A stretch of 64,000 nt of DNA from Chimaeribacter californicus (GTDB lineage Bacteria > Pseudomonadota > Gammaproteobacteria > Enterobacterales > Enterobacteriaceae): the NCBI RefSeq assembly GCF_002858675.1, contig NZ_PJZF01000009.1, forward strand, positions 1 to 64,000. Reading direction: 5' to 3'. The translations under genes were made by a program, and so were the position numbers. The stretch's first letter is position 1, and the number at the start of each line of letters is the position of its first letter. The notes under the pieces are model-generated. The model was given only the letters and a program-made list of their open reading frames with translations. It searched no databases and had not been told where the DNA came from. Of this stretch, positions 25,872 to 35,289 are shown in pieces.

Positions 25872-26885
25872 TTACACGGCCGGCAGCTCTGCCAGCGGCC
25901 AGCGCGGCCGCACCGTGATGCCCAGCCCGCCGGTGTGGCCCGCCTTGAGGCGCACCATGCCTGCGTAAGCAATCATCGCGCCGTTGTCGGTGCAGAACTC
26001 AGGGCGGGCATAGAACACCTCGCCGCGGCGTTTCTGCATCACCTCTGCCAGCTTGCTGCGCAGGGTGCGGTTGGCGCTCACGCCGCCCGCCATCACCAGC
26101 CGGGTGAAGCCGGTTTCATCCAGCGCACGCTTGCACTTGATCGCCAGCGTATCCACCACCGCATCCTCGAAGGCGCGGGCGATGTCAGCTTTGGTCTGAT
26201 CGTCGGACTCATTACCGCGGATGGTATTGGCGGCAAAGGTCTTCAGGCCGGAGAAGCTGAAATCCAGCCCCGGGCGGTCGGTCATCGGCCGCGGGAAGGT
26301 AAAGCGCCCCGCCTGCCCCTGCTGCGCCATTTTCGACAGCATCGGGCCGCCGGGGTAGTCCAGCCCCAGCAGCTTGGCGGTTTTGTCGAAGGCCTCACCG
26401 GCGGCGTCATCAATCGACTCGCCCAGCAAACGGTATTCCCCGATGCCGGTCACGCTGATGAGCTGGGTATGGCCGCCGGAGACCAGCAACGCCACAAACG
26501 GGAACGAGGGCGGGTTGTCTTCCAGCATCGGGGCCAGCAGGTGGCCTTCCATATGGTGCACCGGCACCGCCGGCACGCCCCAGGCGAACGCCAGCGAGCG
26601 GCCGATGGTGGCCCCCACCAGCAGCGCGCCGACCAGCCCCGGCCCGGCGGTGTACGCCACTGCATCGATGTCACTGCCCTGCAGGCCCGCATCTTTCAGC
26701 GCGGCCTGAATCAGCGGCACCGTCTTGCGGACGTGGTCACGCGAGGCGAGCTCCGGCACCACGCCGCCGTAGTCCGCATGCAATTTCACCTGGCTGTACA
26801 ATTCGTTGGCCAGCAGGCCCTGTTGATCGTCATAGATTGCGATGCCGGTCTCATCGCAGGACGTTTCGATACCTAATACGCGCAT
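25872..26885 (-). CDS. tsaD: tRNA N6-adenosine threonylcarbamoyltransferase TsaD
   Basis: TsaD, with TsaB and TsaE, transfers the threonylcarbamoyl group to A37 of ANN-decoding tRNAs (t6A). The 337-residue protein, identical in length to E. coli TsaD, shows [16 protein letters not shown], the metal-binding HHMEGHLL (His111 and His115 region), SGGHTQLI, and SFSGLKT. A GTG four codons upstream (26897) is possible, but the family N-terminus supports 26885. It is divergent from rpsU, as in E. coli. Confidence 0.97.
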   Translation of the reverse strand: MRVLGIETSCDETGIAIYDDQQGLLANELYSQVKLHADYGGVVPELASRDHVRKTVPLIQAALKDAGLQGSDIDAVAYTAGPGLVGALLVGATIGRSLAFAWGVPAVPVHHMEGHLLAPMLEDNPPSFPFVALLVSGGHTQLISVTGIGEYRLLGESIDDAAGEAFDKTAKLLGLDYPGGPMLSKMAQQGQAGRFTFPRPMTDRPGLDFSFSGLKTFAANTIRGNESDDQTKADIARAFEDAVVDTLAIKCKRALDETGFTRLVMAGGVSANRTLRSKLAEVMQKRRGEVFYARPEFCTDNGAMIAYAGMVRLKAGHTGGLGITVRPRWPLAELPAV

Positions 26886-27473
<588 letters not shown>

Positions 27474-27546
27474 TTTTTCGGGGGCAACCCCATAGCGTGG
27501 TTTGTTAATTTCGAAAAACGCGCAGACTGAGTAGTTGTATACGAAG

Positions 27547-27582
27547 GCCGTGCTTTCCGAAAGGAATGCGCGGCTTGTTGTC
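27547..27582 (+). terminator. rpsU-dnaG intergenic hairpin (partial terminator)
   Basis: GCCGTGC (27547-27553) and GCGCGGC (27568-27574) enclose an inner TTCC-GAAA-GGAA stem, followed by TTGTTGTCGTTT. This matches the attenuating terminator that lowers dnaG and rpoD expression relative to rpsU in E. coli; the T-run is imperfect, fitting partial read-through. Confidence 0.75.
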
Positions 27583-27609
27583 GTTTATAGGCTGGTGAGC
27601 AAGAGGCTT

Positions 27610-29358
27610 ATGGCTGGACGAATCCCGCGTGTATTTATCAATGACCTGCTGGCGCGCACTGACATCATCGACCTGATCGATGCCAGGGTGAAGCTTAAAA
27701 AGCAGGGCAGGAACTATCACGCGTGCTGCCCGTTCCACAATGAGAAAACCCCCTCTTTCACCGTCAATGGCGAGAAGCAGTTTTACCACTGTTTCGGCTG
27801 CGGCGCGCATGGTAATGCCATCGATTTCCTGATGAATTACGACAGGCTGGAGTTTGTCGAAAGCATTGAGGAACTGGCGACCATGCATGGCCTGGATGTG
27901 CCTTACGAGGCGGGGTCCGGCCCCTCCCAGATTGAGCGCCATCAGCGCCAGAGCCTGTATCAGTTGATGGAACAGCTGAGCACCCATTACCAGCAAGCCC
28001 TGAATCAGCCCACTGCGCAAGTCGCCCGCGACTATCTGCAACAGCGCGGCCTGAGCCAGGAGATTGTCCGGCACTTCGCCATCGGCTTTGCCCCGGCCGG
28101 ATGGGATAACACCCTGAAACGCTTTGGTAAAAACAGTGACAGCCGCACCGCGTTAAATGACGCGGGGATGCTGGTCACTAACGACCAGGGGCGGGTTTAC
28201 GACCGTTTCCGCGAGCGGGTGATGTTCCCGATCCGTGACAAACGCGGGCGGGTGATCGCCTTTGGCGGGCGGGTGCTGGGCGATGGGGTACCCAAGTACC
28301 TCAACTCACCGGAAACCGAGATTTTCCATAAAGGCCGCCAGTTGTACGGCCTGTATGAAGCGCAGCAGAGCCACCCGGAACTGGCGCGTCTGTTGGTGGT
28401 GGAAGGCTATATGGACGTGGTGGCGCTCGCGCAGTTCGGCATCGATTATGCCGTGGCCTCGCTCGGCACCTCGACCACCGCTGACCACATCCAGCTGATG
28501 TTCCGCGCCACCGATAACGTGGTGTGCTGCTATGACGGCGACCGGGCCGGCCGTGAGGCGGCCTGGCGCGCGCTGGAAACCGCCCTGCCCTACCTGACTG
28601 ACGGGCGTCAGCTGCGCTTTATGTTTTTACCTGACGGCGAAGACCCCGACACCCTGATCCGCAAAGAAGGCAAAGCGGCGTTTGAGCAGCGCATGGAGCA
28701 GGCTCAGCCACTCTCTACTTTTTTGTTCGAAACGCTGCTGCCGCAGGTGGATTTGAGCAGCCCTGACGGGCGCGCCAAATTAAGTACCCTGGCATTGCCG
28801 CTCATCGGACAGGTTCCGGGTGAAACGTTGCGTCTTTACCTGCGCCAGCAGCTTGGCAACAAGCTGGGCATCCTGGATGACAGCCAGCTGGAGAAGCTGC
28901 TGCCCAAACAGGGTGAAAGCGCAAATAGCTACCAGCCGCCCCAGCTAAAACGCACGACAATGCGTATACTGATAGGATTGTTGGTACAAAACCCCCGGCT
29001 GGCTACACTTATTCCTTCGCTGCAAGGCGTGGAACAAGCCGGACTGCCGGGTTTTGACCTGTTTGTCGAGCTGGTAGAGACCTGCCTGGCCCAACCGGGC
29101 CTGACCACCGGCCAATTGCTGGAGCAATACCGCGACAATAAGTACAGCCAGCAGCTTGAAATCCTGGCGACATGGAACCACATGATCGTAGAGGATATGG
29201 TTGAGGAAACATTTGTGGACACGCTGGCCAGCCTGTATGACTCCGTCCTGGAGCAACGGCTGGAGACGCTGATCGCGCGCGCCCGGACGCATGGTTTGAG
29301 CACGGAAGAACGGGAAGAGGTTCGCTCTCTCAACCAGGTACTGGCGAAAAAAAAATGA
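27610..29358 (+). CDS. dnaG: DNA primase DnaG
   Basis: DnaG makes RNA primers at the replication fork. The 582-residue protein has the N-terminal zinc-binding domain (CCPFHNEKTPSF, HCFGCGAHG; about residues 40-65). The TOPRIM polymerase core follows (VVEGYMDVVALAQFG with the catalytic Glu, about 264-278, then CCYDGDRAGREAA, about 305-317). The C-terminal helicase-binding domain starts after about residue 435. The ATG at 27610 matches the family N-terminus MAGRIPRVFINDLL; 25 codons of open frame before it overlap the attenuator and are rejected. Confidence 0.98.
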   Translation: MAGRIPRVFINDLLARTDIIDLIDARVKLKKQGRNYHACCPFHNEKTPSFTVNGEKQFYHCFGCGAHGNAIDFLMNYDRLEFVESIEELATMHGLDVPYEAGSGPSQIERHQRQSLYQLMEQLSTHYQQALNQPTAQVARDYLQQRGLSQEIVRHFAIGFAPAGWDNTLKRFGKNSDSRTALNDAGMLVTNDQGRVYDRFRERVMFPIRDKRGRVIAFGGRVLGDGVPKYLNSPETEIFHKGRQLYGLYEAQQSHPELARLLVVEGYMDVVALAQFGIDYAVASLGTSTTADHIQLMFRATDNVVCCYDGDRAGREAAWRALETALPYLTDGRQLRFMFLPDGEDPDTLIRKEGKAAFEQRMEQAQPLSTFLFETLLPQVDLSSPDGRAKLSTLALPLIGQVPGETLRLYLRQQLGNKLGILDDSQLEKLLPKQGESANSYQPPQLKRTTMRILIGLLVQNPRLATLIPSLQGVEQAGLPGFDLFVELVETCLAQPGLTTGQLLEQYRDNKYSQQLEILATWNHMIVEDMVEETFVDTLASLYDSVLEQRLETLIARARTHGLSTEEREEVRSLNQVLAKKK

Positions 29359-29515
29359 CCATCTGACGGCTTAAGTGCCGATATATAGCGGGGCGATGCC
29401 CTGCACGATGCCGCCATAGCGGGCCGCGGCAACAACAAAAACGCCCCAAATGTTATCGTTGGCGGTTTCGCCGACCGACACCAACCCAAATACTCTGAAG
29501 TGTGGATACCGTCTT

Positions 29516-31357
29516 ATGGAGCAAAACCCGCAGTCACAGCTCAAACTTCTTGTCACCCGTGGTAAGGAGCAAGGCTATCTGACCTATGCTGAGGTCAATG
29601 ACCATCTGCCGGAAGATATCGTCGACTCCGACCAGATCGAAGACATCATCCAGATGATTAACGACATGGGCATTCAGGTGCTGGAAGAAGCACCGGACGC
29701 CGATGATTTGATGCTGGCCGAAAACACCAATGACACCGACGAAGACGCGGCCGAAGCGGCTGCCCAGGTGTTGTCCAGCGTTGAGTCTGAGATTGGCCGT
29801 ACGACCGATCCGGTGCGCATGTATATGCGCGAAATGGGTACCGTTGAACTGCTGACGCGTGAAGGTGAAATTGACATCGCCAAACGTATCGAAGACGGTA
29901 TCAACCAGGTGCAGTGCTCCGTTGCCGAATACCCGGAAGCAATTACCTACCTGCTGGAACAGTATGATCGCGTGGAAGCCGGCGAGTCCCGCCTTTCCGA
30001 CCTGATCACCGGCTTCGTTGACCCGAACGCGGAAGAGGACATCGCCCCGACCGCCACCCACGTCGGCTCTGAACTGCCGAACGAGGAACTGGAAGACGAA
30101 GACGAAGATGAAGATGAAGACGACGACAGCAGCGACGATGACAACAGCATCGATCCTGAACTGGCGCGCCAGAAATTCACCGATCTGCGCGAGCAGTATG
30201 AAGCGACCCGTAACGTCATCAAGACCAAGGGCCGCAGCCATGCCAGCGCCGCAGAGGAGATCCTGAAGCTTTCTGAGATCTTCAAACAGTTCCGTCTGGT
30301 ACCGAAACAGTTCGATTTCCTGGTCAACAGCATGCGTTCCATGATGGATCGCGTTCGTACCCAGGAACGCATCATCATGAAGCTGTGCGTTGAACAGTGC
30401 AAAATGCCGAAGAAGAACTTCGTCAATCTGTTCGCCGGTAACGAGACCAGCGACGTCTGGTTCGAAGCTGCCGTCGCGATGGCCAAGCCGTGGTCTGAGA
30501 AGCTGAAAGAGGTCAGTGAAGACGTTCAGCGCAGCCTGCAGAAGCTTCGTCAGATCGAGGAAGAGACCGGCCTGACCATCGAGCAGGTAAAAGACATCAA
30601 CCGCCGCATGTCGATTGGTGAAGCGAAAGCGCGCCGCGCCAAGAAAGAGATGGTGGAAGCGAACTTGCGTCTGGTGATTTCTATCGCCAAAAAATACACC
30701 AACCGCGGCCTGCAGTTCCTGGACCTGATTCAGGAAGGCAACATCGGCCTGATGAAAGCGGTAGATAAGTTTGAATACCGCCGTGGTTACAAGTTCTCGA
30801 CCTACGCCACCTGGTGGATCCGTCAGGCGATTACCCGTTCCATCGCTGACCAGGCGCGTACCATCCGTATTCCGGTGCATATGATTGAGACCATCAACAA
30901 ACTCAACCGTATTTCGCGCCAGATGTTGCAGGAGATGGGCCGTGAACCGACGCCGGAAGAGCTGGCTGAACGCATGCTGATGCCTGAAGACAAGATCCGC
31001 AAAGTGTTGAAGATTGCCAAAGAGCCGATCTCGATGGAGACGCCGATTGGTGATGATGAAGATTCGCATCTGGGCGACTTCATTGAAGACACCACGCTTG
31101 AGCTGCCGCTGGATTCCGCCACCTCCGAGAGCCTGCGCTCTGCCACGCACGACGTGCTGGCCGGGCTGACGGCCCGTGAGGCGAAAGTCCTGCGTATGCG
31201 TTTCGGTATCGACATGAACACCGACCACACGCTGGAAGAAGTCGGCAAACAGTTTGACGTGACGCGTGAGCGTATCCGTCAGATTGAAGCGAAGGCGCTG
31301 CGTAAACTGCGCCATCCGAGCCGCTCTGAAGTGCTGCGCAGCTTCCTGGACGATTAA
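29516..31357 (+). CDS. rpoD: RNA polymerase primary sigma factor RpoD (sigma-70)
   Basis: RpoD is the housekeeping sigma factor. Its 613 residues equal the E. coli length. Region 1.1 covers about 1-80. A very acidic stretch of Glu/Asp residues (about 195-212) lies in the non-conserved region. Regions 2.1-2.4 include [20 protein letters not shown]. Region 3 follows. Region 4.2 holds the helix-turn-helix [20 protein letters not shown] near the C-terminus. The start at 29516 gives [13 protein letters not shown]; 22 codons of upstream frame are rejected. A strong terminator follows. Confidence 0.98.
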   Translation: MEQNPQSQLKLLVTRGKEQGYLTYAEVNDHLPEDIVDSDQIEDIIQMINDMGIQVLEEAPDADDLMLAENTNDTDEDAAEAAAQVLSSVESEIGRTTDPVRMYMREMGTVELLTREGEIDIAKRIEDGINQVQCSVAEYPEAITYLLEQYDRVEAGESRLSDLITGFVDPNAEEDIAPTATHVGSELPNEELEDEDEDEDEDDDSSDDDNSIDPELARQKFTDLREQYEATRNVIKTKGRSHASAAEEILKLSEIFKQFRLVPKQFDFLVNSMRSMMDRVRTQERIIMKLCVEQCKMPKKNFVNLFAGNETSDVWFEAAVAMAKPWSEKLKEVSEDVQRSLQKLRQIEEETGLTIEQVKDINRRMSIGEAKARRAKKEMVEANLRLVISIAKKYTNRGLQFLDLIQEGNIGLMKAVDKFEYRRGYKFSTYATWWIRQAITRSIADQARTIRIPVHMIETINKLNRISRQMLQEMGREPTPEELAERMLMPEDKIRKVLKIAKEPISMETPIGDDEDSHLGDFIEDTTLELPLDSATSESLRSATHDVLAGLTAREAKVLRMRFGIDMNTDHTLEEVGKQFDVTRERIRQIEAKALRKLRHPSRSEVLRSFLDD

Positions 31358-31376
31358 TCGCCCGGTTGCCGCCACT

Positions 31377-31403
31377 AAAAAAGCCCCTTATGGGGCTTTT
31401 TTT
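31377..31403 (+). terminator. rpoD terminator
   Basis: AAGCCCC-TTAT-GGGGCTT (31381-31398) with A-rich 5' flank and a T-run to 31403; it ends the rpsU-dnaG-rpoD operon. Confidence 0.92.
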
Positions 31404-31472
31404 ATGCCTGTATGTTTGGGGCAGGCATAGGGTCCCCCGGCAGGCCGCCGGTAACCAGCGGTTACCCGCGGG

Positions 31473-31979
31473 CTACGGCGTGCGTTGCGTCAGCGCAAGA
31501 TGGAGTTCGCGGTAGGCGGCCACCAGTTCCTCCAGCGAGGCGCGGTTCAGCCCGCTGGGGTTCGGCAGCACCCACACTGCCGTTTCACCGATGGCCTCCG
31601 GCTGCCGCCCCCAGGCCACTTTCCTGACGCCAAAGGCGCTGCTGTAGGCCTGCTTGCCCAGCACCGCCAACGCCCGTGGCTGATAACGCAGGATCTTCTC
31701 CCGCAGCGCCTCCCCACCCTGCCGCAATTCCGCCCGCGCCAGTTCGGAGGCTTCGACCGTGGGCCTGTCCACCAGGCGGGTAATGCCGCAGCCGGTATCC
31801 AGCAGATGCAGTTCCTCTTCCGGCCGCAACTGCCGCGCAGTAAAACCGGCCAGATGAATCACCTTCCAGAACCGGTTATTGCTGTTGGCGAAGTGATACC
31901 CGTGGTGCGCCGTGGATAAACCGGGGTTAATGCCACAAAACACCACCTGCAACCCCTCCTCCAGGATGTCCTTAATCAT
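31473..31979 (-). CDS. mug: G/U mismatch-specific DNA glycosylase Mug
   Basis: Mug removes uracil and ethenocytosine opposite guanine. The 168-residue protein has the Mug/TDG motifs [12 protein letters not shown] (about residues 12-23, catalytic Asn in GINPG), [12 protein letters not shown] and [16 protein letters not shown] (about 141-156). I start at 31979 ([10 protein letters not shown]), with GGGG 6-7 nt upstream; a TTG four codons earlier is less likely. It is convergent with rpoD and neighbours the tRNA-Ile2 gene, as in E. coli. Confidence 0.95.
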   Translation of the reverse strand: MIKDILEEGLQVVFCGINPGLSTAHHGYHFANSNNRFWKVIHLAGFTARQLRPEEELHLLDTGCGITRLVDRPTVEASELARAELRQGGEALREKILRYQPRALAVLGKQAYSSAFGVRKVAWGRQPEAIGETAVWVLPNPSGLNRASLEELVAAYRELHLALTQRTP

Positions 31980-32079
31980 ATCAATCCCCAACGATTCATT
32001 TCTTTTGGTTATCGCAAAAACCTTTAGAAATTACAACAGACTAATCTGAGCAGAAAAGCGCCATCCAGCCGGGCAAAGG

Positions 32080-32109
32080 TAGACCTGCCGATGAAAACTG
32101 CCGTATAAT
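32080..32109 (+). promoter_or_regulatory. tRNA-Ile2 promoter
   Basis: TATAAT (32104-32109) is preceded at 18 bp by TAGACC (32080-32085) and followed by the GC-rich discriminator CACGCCGCCC, typical of stringently controlled stable RNA promoters. Confidence 0.65.
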
Positions 32110-32119
32110 CACGCCGCCC

Positions 32120-32195
32120 GGCCCCTTAGCTCAGTGGTTAGAGCAGGCGACTCATAATCGCTTGGTCGTTGGTTCAAACCCAACAGGGGCCACCA
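32120..32195 (+). tRNA. ileX: tRNA-Ile2 (anticodon CAT, lysidine-modified)
   Basis: This 76-nt cloverleaf has acceptor arms GGCCCCT and AGGGGCC, an encoded CCA end and anticodon CAT in ACTCATAAT. It closely matches the minor isoleucine tRNA genes ileX/ileY of E. coli, whose CAU anticodon is changed by TilS to read AUA. Identity as isoleucine rather than methionine is supported by the acceptor stem and the conserved position beside mug. Confidence 0.95.
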
Positions 32196-32238
32196 AATAA
32201 TTATTCTGTTAACCATTTTAACCTTCGGTTAACTCATG

Positions 32239-32275
32239 AAACCCGCGTCCTGCCTGGATTTGCGGGTTTTTTATT
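32239..32275 (+). terminator. tRNA-Ile2 terminator
   Basis: AAACCCGC (32239-32246) pairs with GCGGGTTT (32262-32269) across a 15-nt loop, followed by TTTTA. A GTTAACC..GGTTAAC repeat lies just upstream. Confidence 0.8.
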
Positions 32276-32318
32276 GTCTGCTTACCCTCGGTTTGTTATG
32301 GTTATAGCCGGAATTTTA

Positions 32319-32368
32319 AGGCATAGCATTAGGCATACTGTGACCTTATGCCTAAACCTGATATGCCT
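32319..32368. repeat. Four-copy AGGCATA cluster, two direct and two inverted
   Basis: AGGCATA occurs at 32319-32325 and 32331-32337 and, inverted (TATGCCT), at 32347-32353 and 32362-32368. The inner pair extends to a perfect 9+9+9 inverted repeat, TTAGGCATA-N9-TATGCCTAA (32329-32355). It lies about 125 bp after the tRNA gene. Operator, recombination arm sites or a decayed element end are all possible. Confidence 0.7.
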
Positions 32369-32463
32369 GACTTCCTTCATGGGTGCACCGGCATGACGCG
32401 TCAGACAGCCTCACCAATACCGATGTTATGGCAGGAATAGGCGCATGCGTGCCGTAGCGGTGA

Positions 32464-32679
32464 TCACCTGACGTTTTTATACGGCCCAATGCCATCTTTA
32501 CGGCATTCGTCCAGAAAAATGGACAGCGAGAGAGCGCCTTCTTTCTTCAGTTCTTCAATGCTGTCTGCATAGAAATCAGCGCCTCCATTCAAGCTCACGA
32601 ACTCGCCGCGAAACCTCTCTATCTCAGGGTCAAAAGTAATGACGGCTACATGGCCATTAATTTTGAGTGTATCAGTCAT
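32464..32679 (-). CDS. Truncated HicB-family antitoxin-like protein
   Basis: This 71-residue protein (INGHVAVITFDPEIERFRGE, then FVSLNGGADFYADSIEELKK, then LSIFLDECRKDGIGPYK) is the partial RNase H-like domain of HicB-type antitoxins of about 110 residues. The usual C-terminal ribbon-helix-helix DNA-binding domain is missing: the frame ends with NVR and a stop, and the DNA beyond does not encode it in any frame. No HicA toxin gene is adjacent. An AGGA 8 nt before the ATG suggests it may be translated. It is probably a relic of a toxin-antitoxin locus, or an orphan domain. Confidence 0.6.
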   Translation of the reverse strand: MTDTLKINGHVAVITFDPEIERFRGEFVSLNGGADFYADSIEELKKEGALSLSIFLDECRKDGIGPYKNVR

Positions 32680-33109
32680 AATTTAATTCCTAAATTATCC
32701 AACTATACCCTAATAGAATTTATCGCCTCTTAAACCATAGCAAAGCACATAGTTTCACCCTTGGGGCCGTTTGCATATGCTATTAGCACAAATTTAATAA
32801 GCTCTCAGCAGTAGGCTATTTTGCTCAACAAATAAATAACTCCAAGTATAAACACAGCTTCTCAACAGCAACGGCCGTAATAATACGCCATTGCGTTCAA
32901 TGGATTGTATGAATACCTCCTCCCAATAAGAAGCCATGAACCAACGAAATTTTCACCTCCTTTTTATAGCTATCTAACTAATTTTCTACACGCCGAATCA
33001 CGCATAAAGTTTTTGTTAACAAATCATATTATCCCGTCCTCTAACGATTCCTTTTTTCTCTTCATGGCATTAGGCTTATCACGCTAAATCTCACTACAAG
33101 GAAATGAGC
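32680..33109. other. AT-rich spacer without a supported gene
   Basis: This 430-bp stretch is clearly AT-richer than the surrounding chromosome. A 60-codon frame at 32905-33087 has no ribosome binding site or recognisable character. The region probably holds the promoter of the following secreted-protein gene. Its base composition suggests acquired DNA. Confidence 0.5.
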
Positions 33110-33475
33110 ATGAAAATAGTTCTGGGATTAACCTTTTTGTTGTCTTCTTTTACGGCCAGCGCAGGCTTCATCCATCCGATGGATTTCGATGGCTCTGAAT
33201 CTCAACAAAAAGAAGTTATTGACTACATAAAGGGGAAAGTAAAAGCTGACTACTGCGAAGGCGCTATTGATATGTGTCAGGAAAGTATGCTGCGTATGAT
33301 GGAAAAACAGAATCTCACTGCCTTTAAAAAGCTCACTCAAGCAACGGATCGCAAGATCTTAAATCAGGTGATTTCAGACTATTGTAGAAGTGGTATTGAT
33401 ATGTGTAATTATGAAACTATCAATATGATGTATAACCAAAATCTTAAAGCCAGCCACGAAAAACTATCCTGGTAA
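33110..33475 (+). CDS. Small secreted protein with duplicated Cys motif (unknown function)
   Basis: I do not recognise a named family. The 121-residue product has a signal peptide (MKIVLGLTFLLSSFTASAG, cleavage near SAG-FIH). It has two copies of a block of about 38 residues: DYCEGAIDMC then MMEKQNLTAFKKL (about 45-75), and DYCRSGIDMC then MMYNQNLKASHEKL (about 88-119). Each copy holds two Cys seven residues apart (CxxxxxxC), so two disulfides are likely in the periplasm. The start at 33110 has AAGGA 7 nt upstream; the ATG at 33104 overlaps that site. It is low in GC, monocistronic and closed by a strong terminator, within the patch beside the tRNA gene. Confidence 0.75.
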   Translation: MKIVLGLTFLLSSFTASAGFIHPMDFDGSESQQKEVIDYIKGKVKADYCEGAIDMCQESMLRMMEKQNLTAFKKLTQATDRKILNQVISDYCRSGIDMCNYETINMMYNQNLKASHEKLSW

Positions 33476-33491
33476 CGTTAAGATAATTAAC

Positions 33492-33517
33492 AGCCGCCTT
33501 TTTCAGGCGGCTTTTTT
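33492..33517 (+). terminator. Terminator of the small secreted protein gene
   Basis: AGCCGCC (33492-33498), 7-nt loop, GGCGGCT (33506-33512), then six T in all. Confidence 0.88.
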
Positions 33518-33645
33518 AGCCTGATAATAATAACCGTCTTACACTTCTATTCTTAACAAACACGTCTGGTCTTTCCTACGAAAGTCTCATCATCGCTTCC
33601 CCAGCACGTTGCCGACGTTCTGGATAATCACCCGCCCGCTATCAG

Positions 33646-34269
33646 TTACCTCTCCACCGCATACGCCTTCACGTAGGCATACCCCATTGTGTTCAGGTGT
33701 TGGTGCACCGTCTCTGGTGATGTCTCGCTGCCTACGGCGTGGCACAGCACGCCGGCCAGTGAGGTTATCAATATCACGGCCACCGTCTGTGGCTGGGCAA
33801 AGGAGGCGTCTGCGGCGCTCGCCAATAACACGCTGACCGCCCGGCACATCTTGTCTTGCACTTCATGAAGGATCGCGTCACCGCCGTGGTCCATGGCAAT
33901 CATATACAGCGCACGTGAGGCCTCGGGCCGGGCAAGTTTAGCCTCAATCAAGGTGCTGACCAGCGCCCCGACCATCGGTTGCAGCGCGGCGCCGTGCTGC
34001 TCCCCGCAGCAGGCAATAACGGCCTGGCTGACCTCATTCAGATGGCGCGCCAGCAAGCTGTTCAACAGCGACTGTTTGTGCGGAAAGTATTGATAGAGCG
34101 TGCCAACCGAAACGCCGGCGCGCTCAGCGACCCGGGTGGTGGTGCAGCGCTCCAGCCCTTCGGCGATCAAAACCTGAAGGGTAGCTTCCAGAATCGCGTC
34201 TACGGTGGCTTCCGATCGCGATTGAACCGGCATTTTACGGGGCTGTAGCTGAAGGTTATCGGGCTTCAT
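33646..34269 (-). CDS. TetR-family transcriptional repressor
   Basis: This 207-residue protein has a TetR helix-turn-helix at about residues 20-65 (AILEATLQVLIAEGLERCTT, then RVAERAGVSVGTLYQYFPHK) and a helical ligand-binding C-terminus. It is divergent from an SDR oxidoreductase gene with a 66-bp spacer, the standard arrangement for a local repressor of that gene. The ligand is unknown. The start at 34269 gives a short basic N-terminal arm; an internal Met at residue 13 is a possible alternative. Confidence 0.88.
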   Translation of the reverse strand: MKPDNLQLQPRKMPVQSRSEATVDAILEATLQVLIAEGLERCTTTRVAERAGVSVGTLYQYFPHKQSLLNSLLARHLNEVSQAVIACCGEQHGAALQPMVGALVSTLIEAKLARPEASRALYMIAMDHGGDAILHEVQDKMCRAVSVLLASAADASFAQPQTVAVILITSLAGVLCHAVGSETSPETVHQHLNTMGYAYVKAYAVER

Positions 34270-34335
34270 GGAATGCGAATTCTAAAGGGGAAAGATGTTG
34301 CATAGTATAACGACTCACCCCAAAAGGAGTAAAAA

Positions 34336-35058
34336 ATGAACACAACCCGTTTTGCCCTGGTGACCGGGGCTAATAAAGGCATCGGTAAAGAGATCGCCAG
34401 ACAGCTGGCCCAGCAAGGCTACCATGTGTTTCTGGGCTGCCGGGATGCAGAGCGCGGCAGGGAAGCGCAGGCGGATCTGGAGAGTGCCGGTAAGGTTGAA
34501 TTCGTGGCGTTGGATGTGACAGACAGCGCGTCGATAGCTGCCGCGGCGGCCCAGGTGGAAGCCCGCGCCGGATGGTTGGATCTGCTGGTCAATAATGCCG
34601 GCATCGCCCTGGATGCCGCACCGCCCAGCCAGGTGAAGCCTGAAGACATCCGTGCCACCTATGAAGTGAATGTGCTCGGCCCGGTCATGGTCACGCAGGC
34701 GTTCCTGCCGCTGCTGCGACAAGGTGAACAGAAAAATATCATCAATGTCTCCAGTGAACTGGGGTCACTTAACCTGCACAGTTATCCCGATTTTGCTTAC
34801 CACGGGGTCAATATCTTCAGCTATAACTCCTCCAAAACCGCCCTGAATGCCTTTACCGTGCTGCTGGCGAAAGAGCTGAAACCTGAAGGCATCCGGGTCA
34901 ATGCCGTTAACCCCGGCTATACCGCGACCGACCTGAACCAGCACAGCGGCCCATTGCCGCCGGAAGAAGCCGCGGCGGCCATTGTGCACTATGCGGTACA
35001 AGGGGCGGATGGCCCCACCGGCGGGTTCTTCGTCCGTGATGGGCAGGTGCCCTGGTAA
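34336..35058 (+). CDS. Short-chain dehydrogenase/reductase (classical SDR)
   Basis: This 240-residue classical SDR has the NAD(P)-binding motif TGANKGIG (about residues 10-17), the NNAG motif (about 87-90), the catalytic Ser in INVSSELGS, and YNSSK (Tyr-x-x-x-Lys, about 156-160). Its layout resembles carbonyl-reductase-like SDRs with NADP preference (GCRDAERG after beta-2). The start has AAGGAG at the right distance. It is divergent from a TetR repressor and followed by a terminator. The substrate, perhaps a reactive carbonyl, is not determinable from the sequence. Confidence 0.88.
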   Translation: MNTTRFALVTGANKGIGKEIARQLAQQGYHVFLGCRDAERGREAQADLESAGKVEFVALDVTDSASIAAAAAQVEARAGWLDLLVNNAGIALDAAPPSQVKPEDIRATYEVNVLGPVMVTQAFLPLLRQGEQKNIINVSSELGSLNLHSYPDFAYHGVNIFSYNSSKTALNAFTVLLAKELKPEGIRVNAVNPGYTATDLNQHSGPLPPEEAAAAIVHYAVQGADGPTGGFFVRDGQVPW

Positions 35059-35088
35059 ATTCTGCGTGGTGACATCCCCTTCTCTTTC

Positions 35089-35124
35089 AGGACGCCGACG
35101 GCTTCACGCTCTGCGTCCTTTTTT
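35089..35124 (+). terminator. SDR gene terminator
   Basis: AGGACGC (35089-35095) and GCGTCCT (35113-35119), with a T-run directly after; the loop contains a further CCG..CGG-like pairing. Confidence 0.8.
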
Positions 35125-35289
35125 CGTAATGCCTCGCAAAGTTGGGTGTAAACTTCTGATGCATCGTGATATCAGTTGCTAACGGCTTGGGCGACATATT
35201 AGATTCACACCCTCTACCGGGCAGGCAAGTCCGGGCCGATTCGTACAAGGCAGCACCCCCACCGGCTAAAAGCGTTCAAAGGATGATTG

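Noticed and set aside
29534-31375. A 613-codon open frame antisense to rpoD
   Set aside because: rpoD codon bias leaves the opposite frame open; the product has no family character.
32905-33087. A 60-codon frame in the AT-rich spacer
   Set aside because: No ribosome binding site, no signal or motif, and AT-rich composition alone explains the frame.
32120-35058. A prophage or integrative element at the tRNA gene
   Set aside because: No integrase, phage gene or repeat of the tRNA 3' end was found; only the base composition and relic genes hint at an island.
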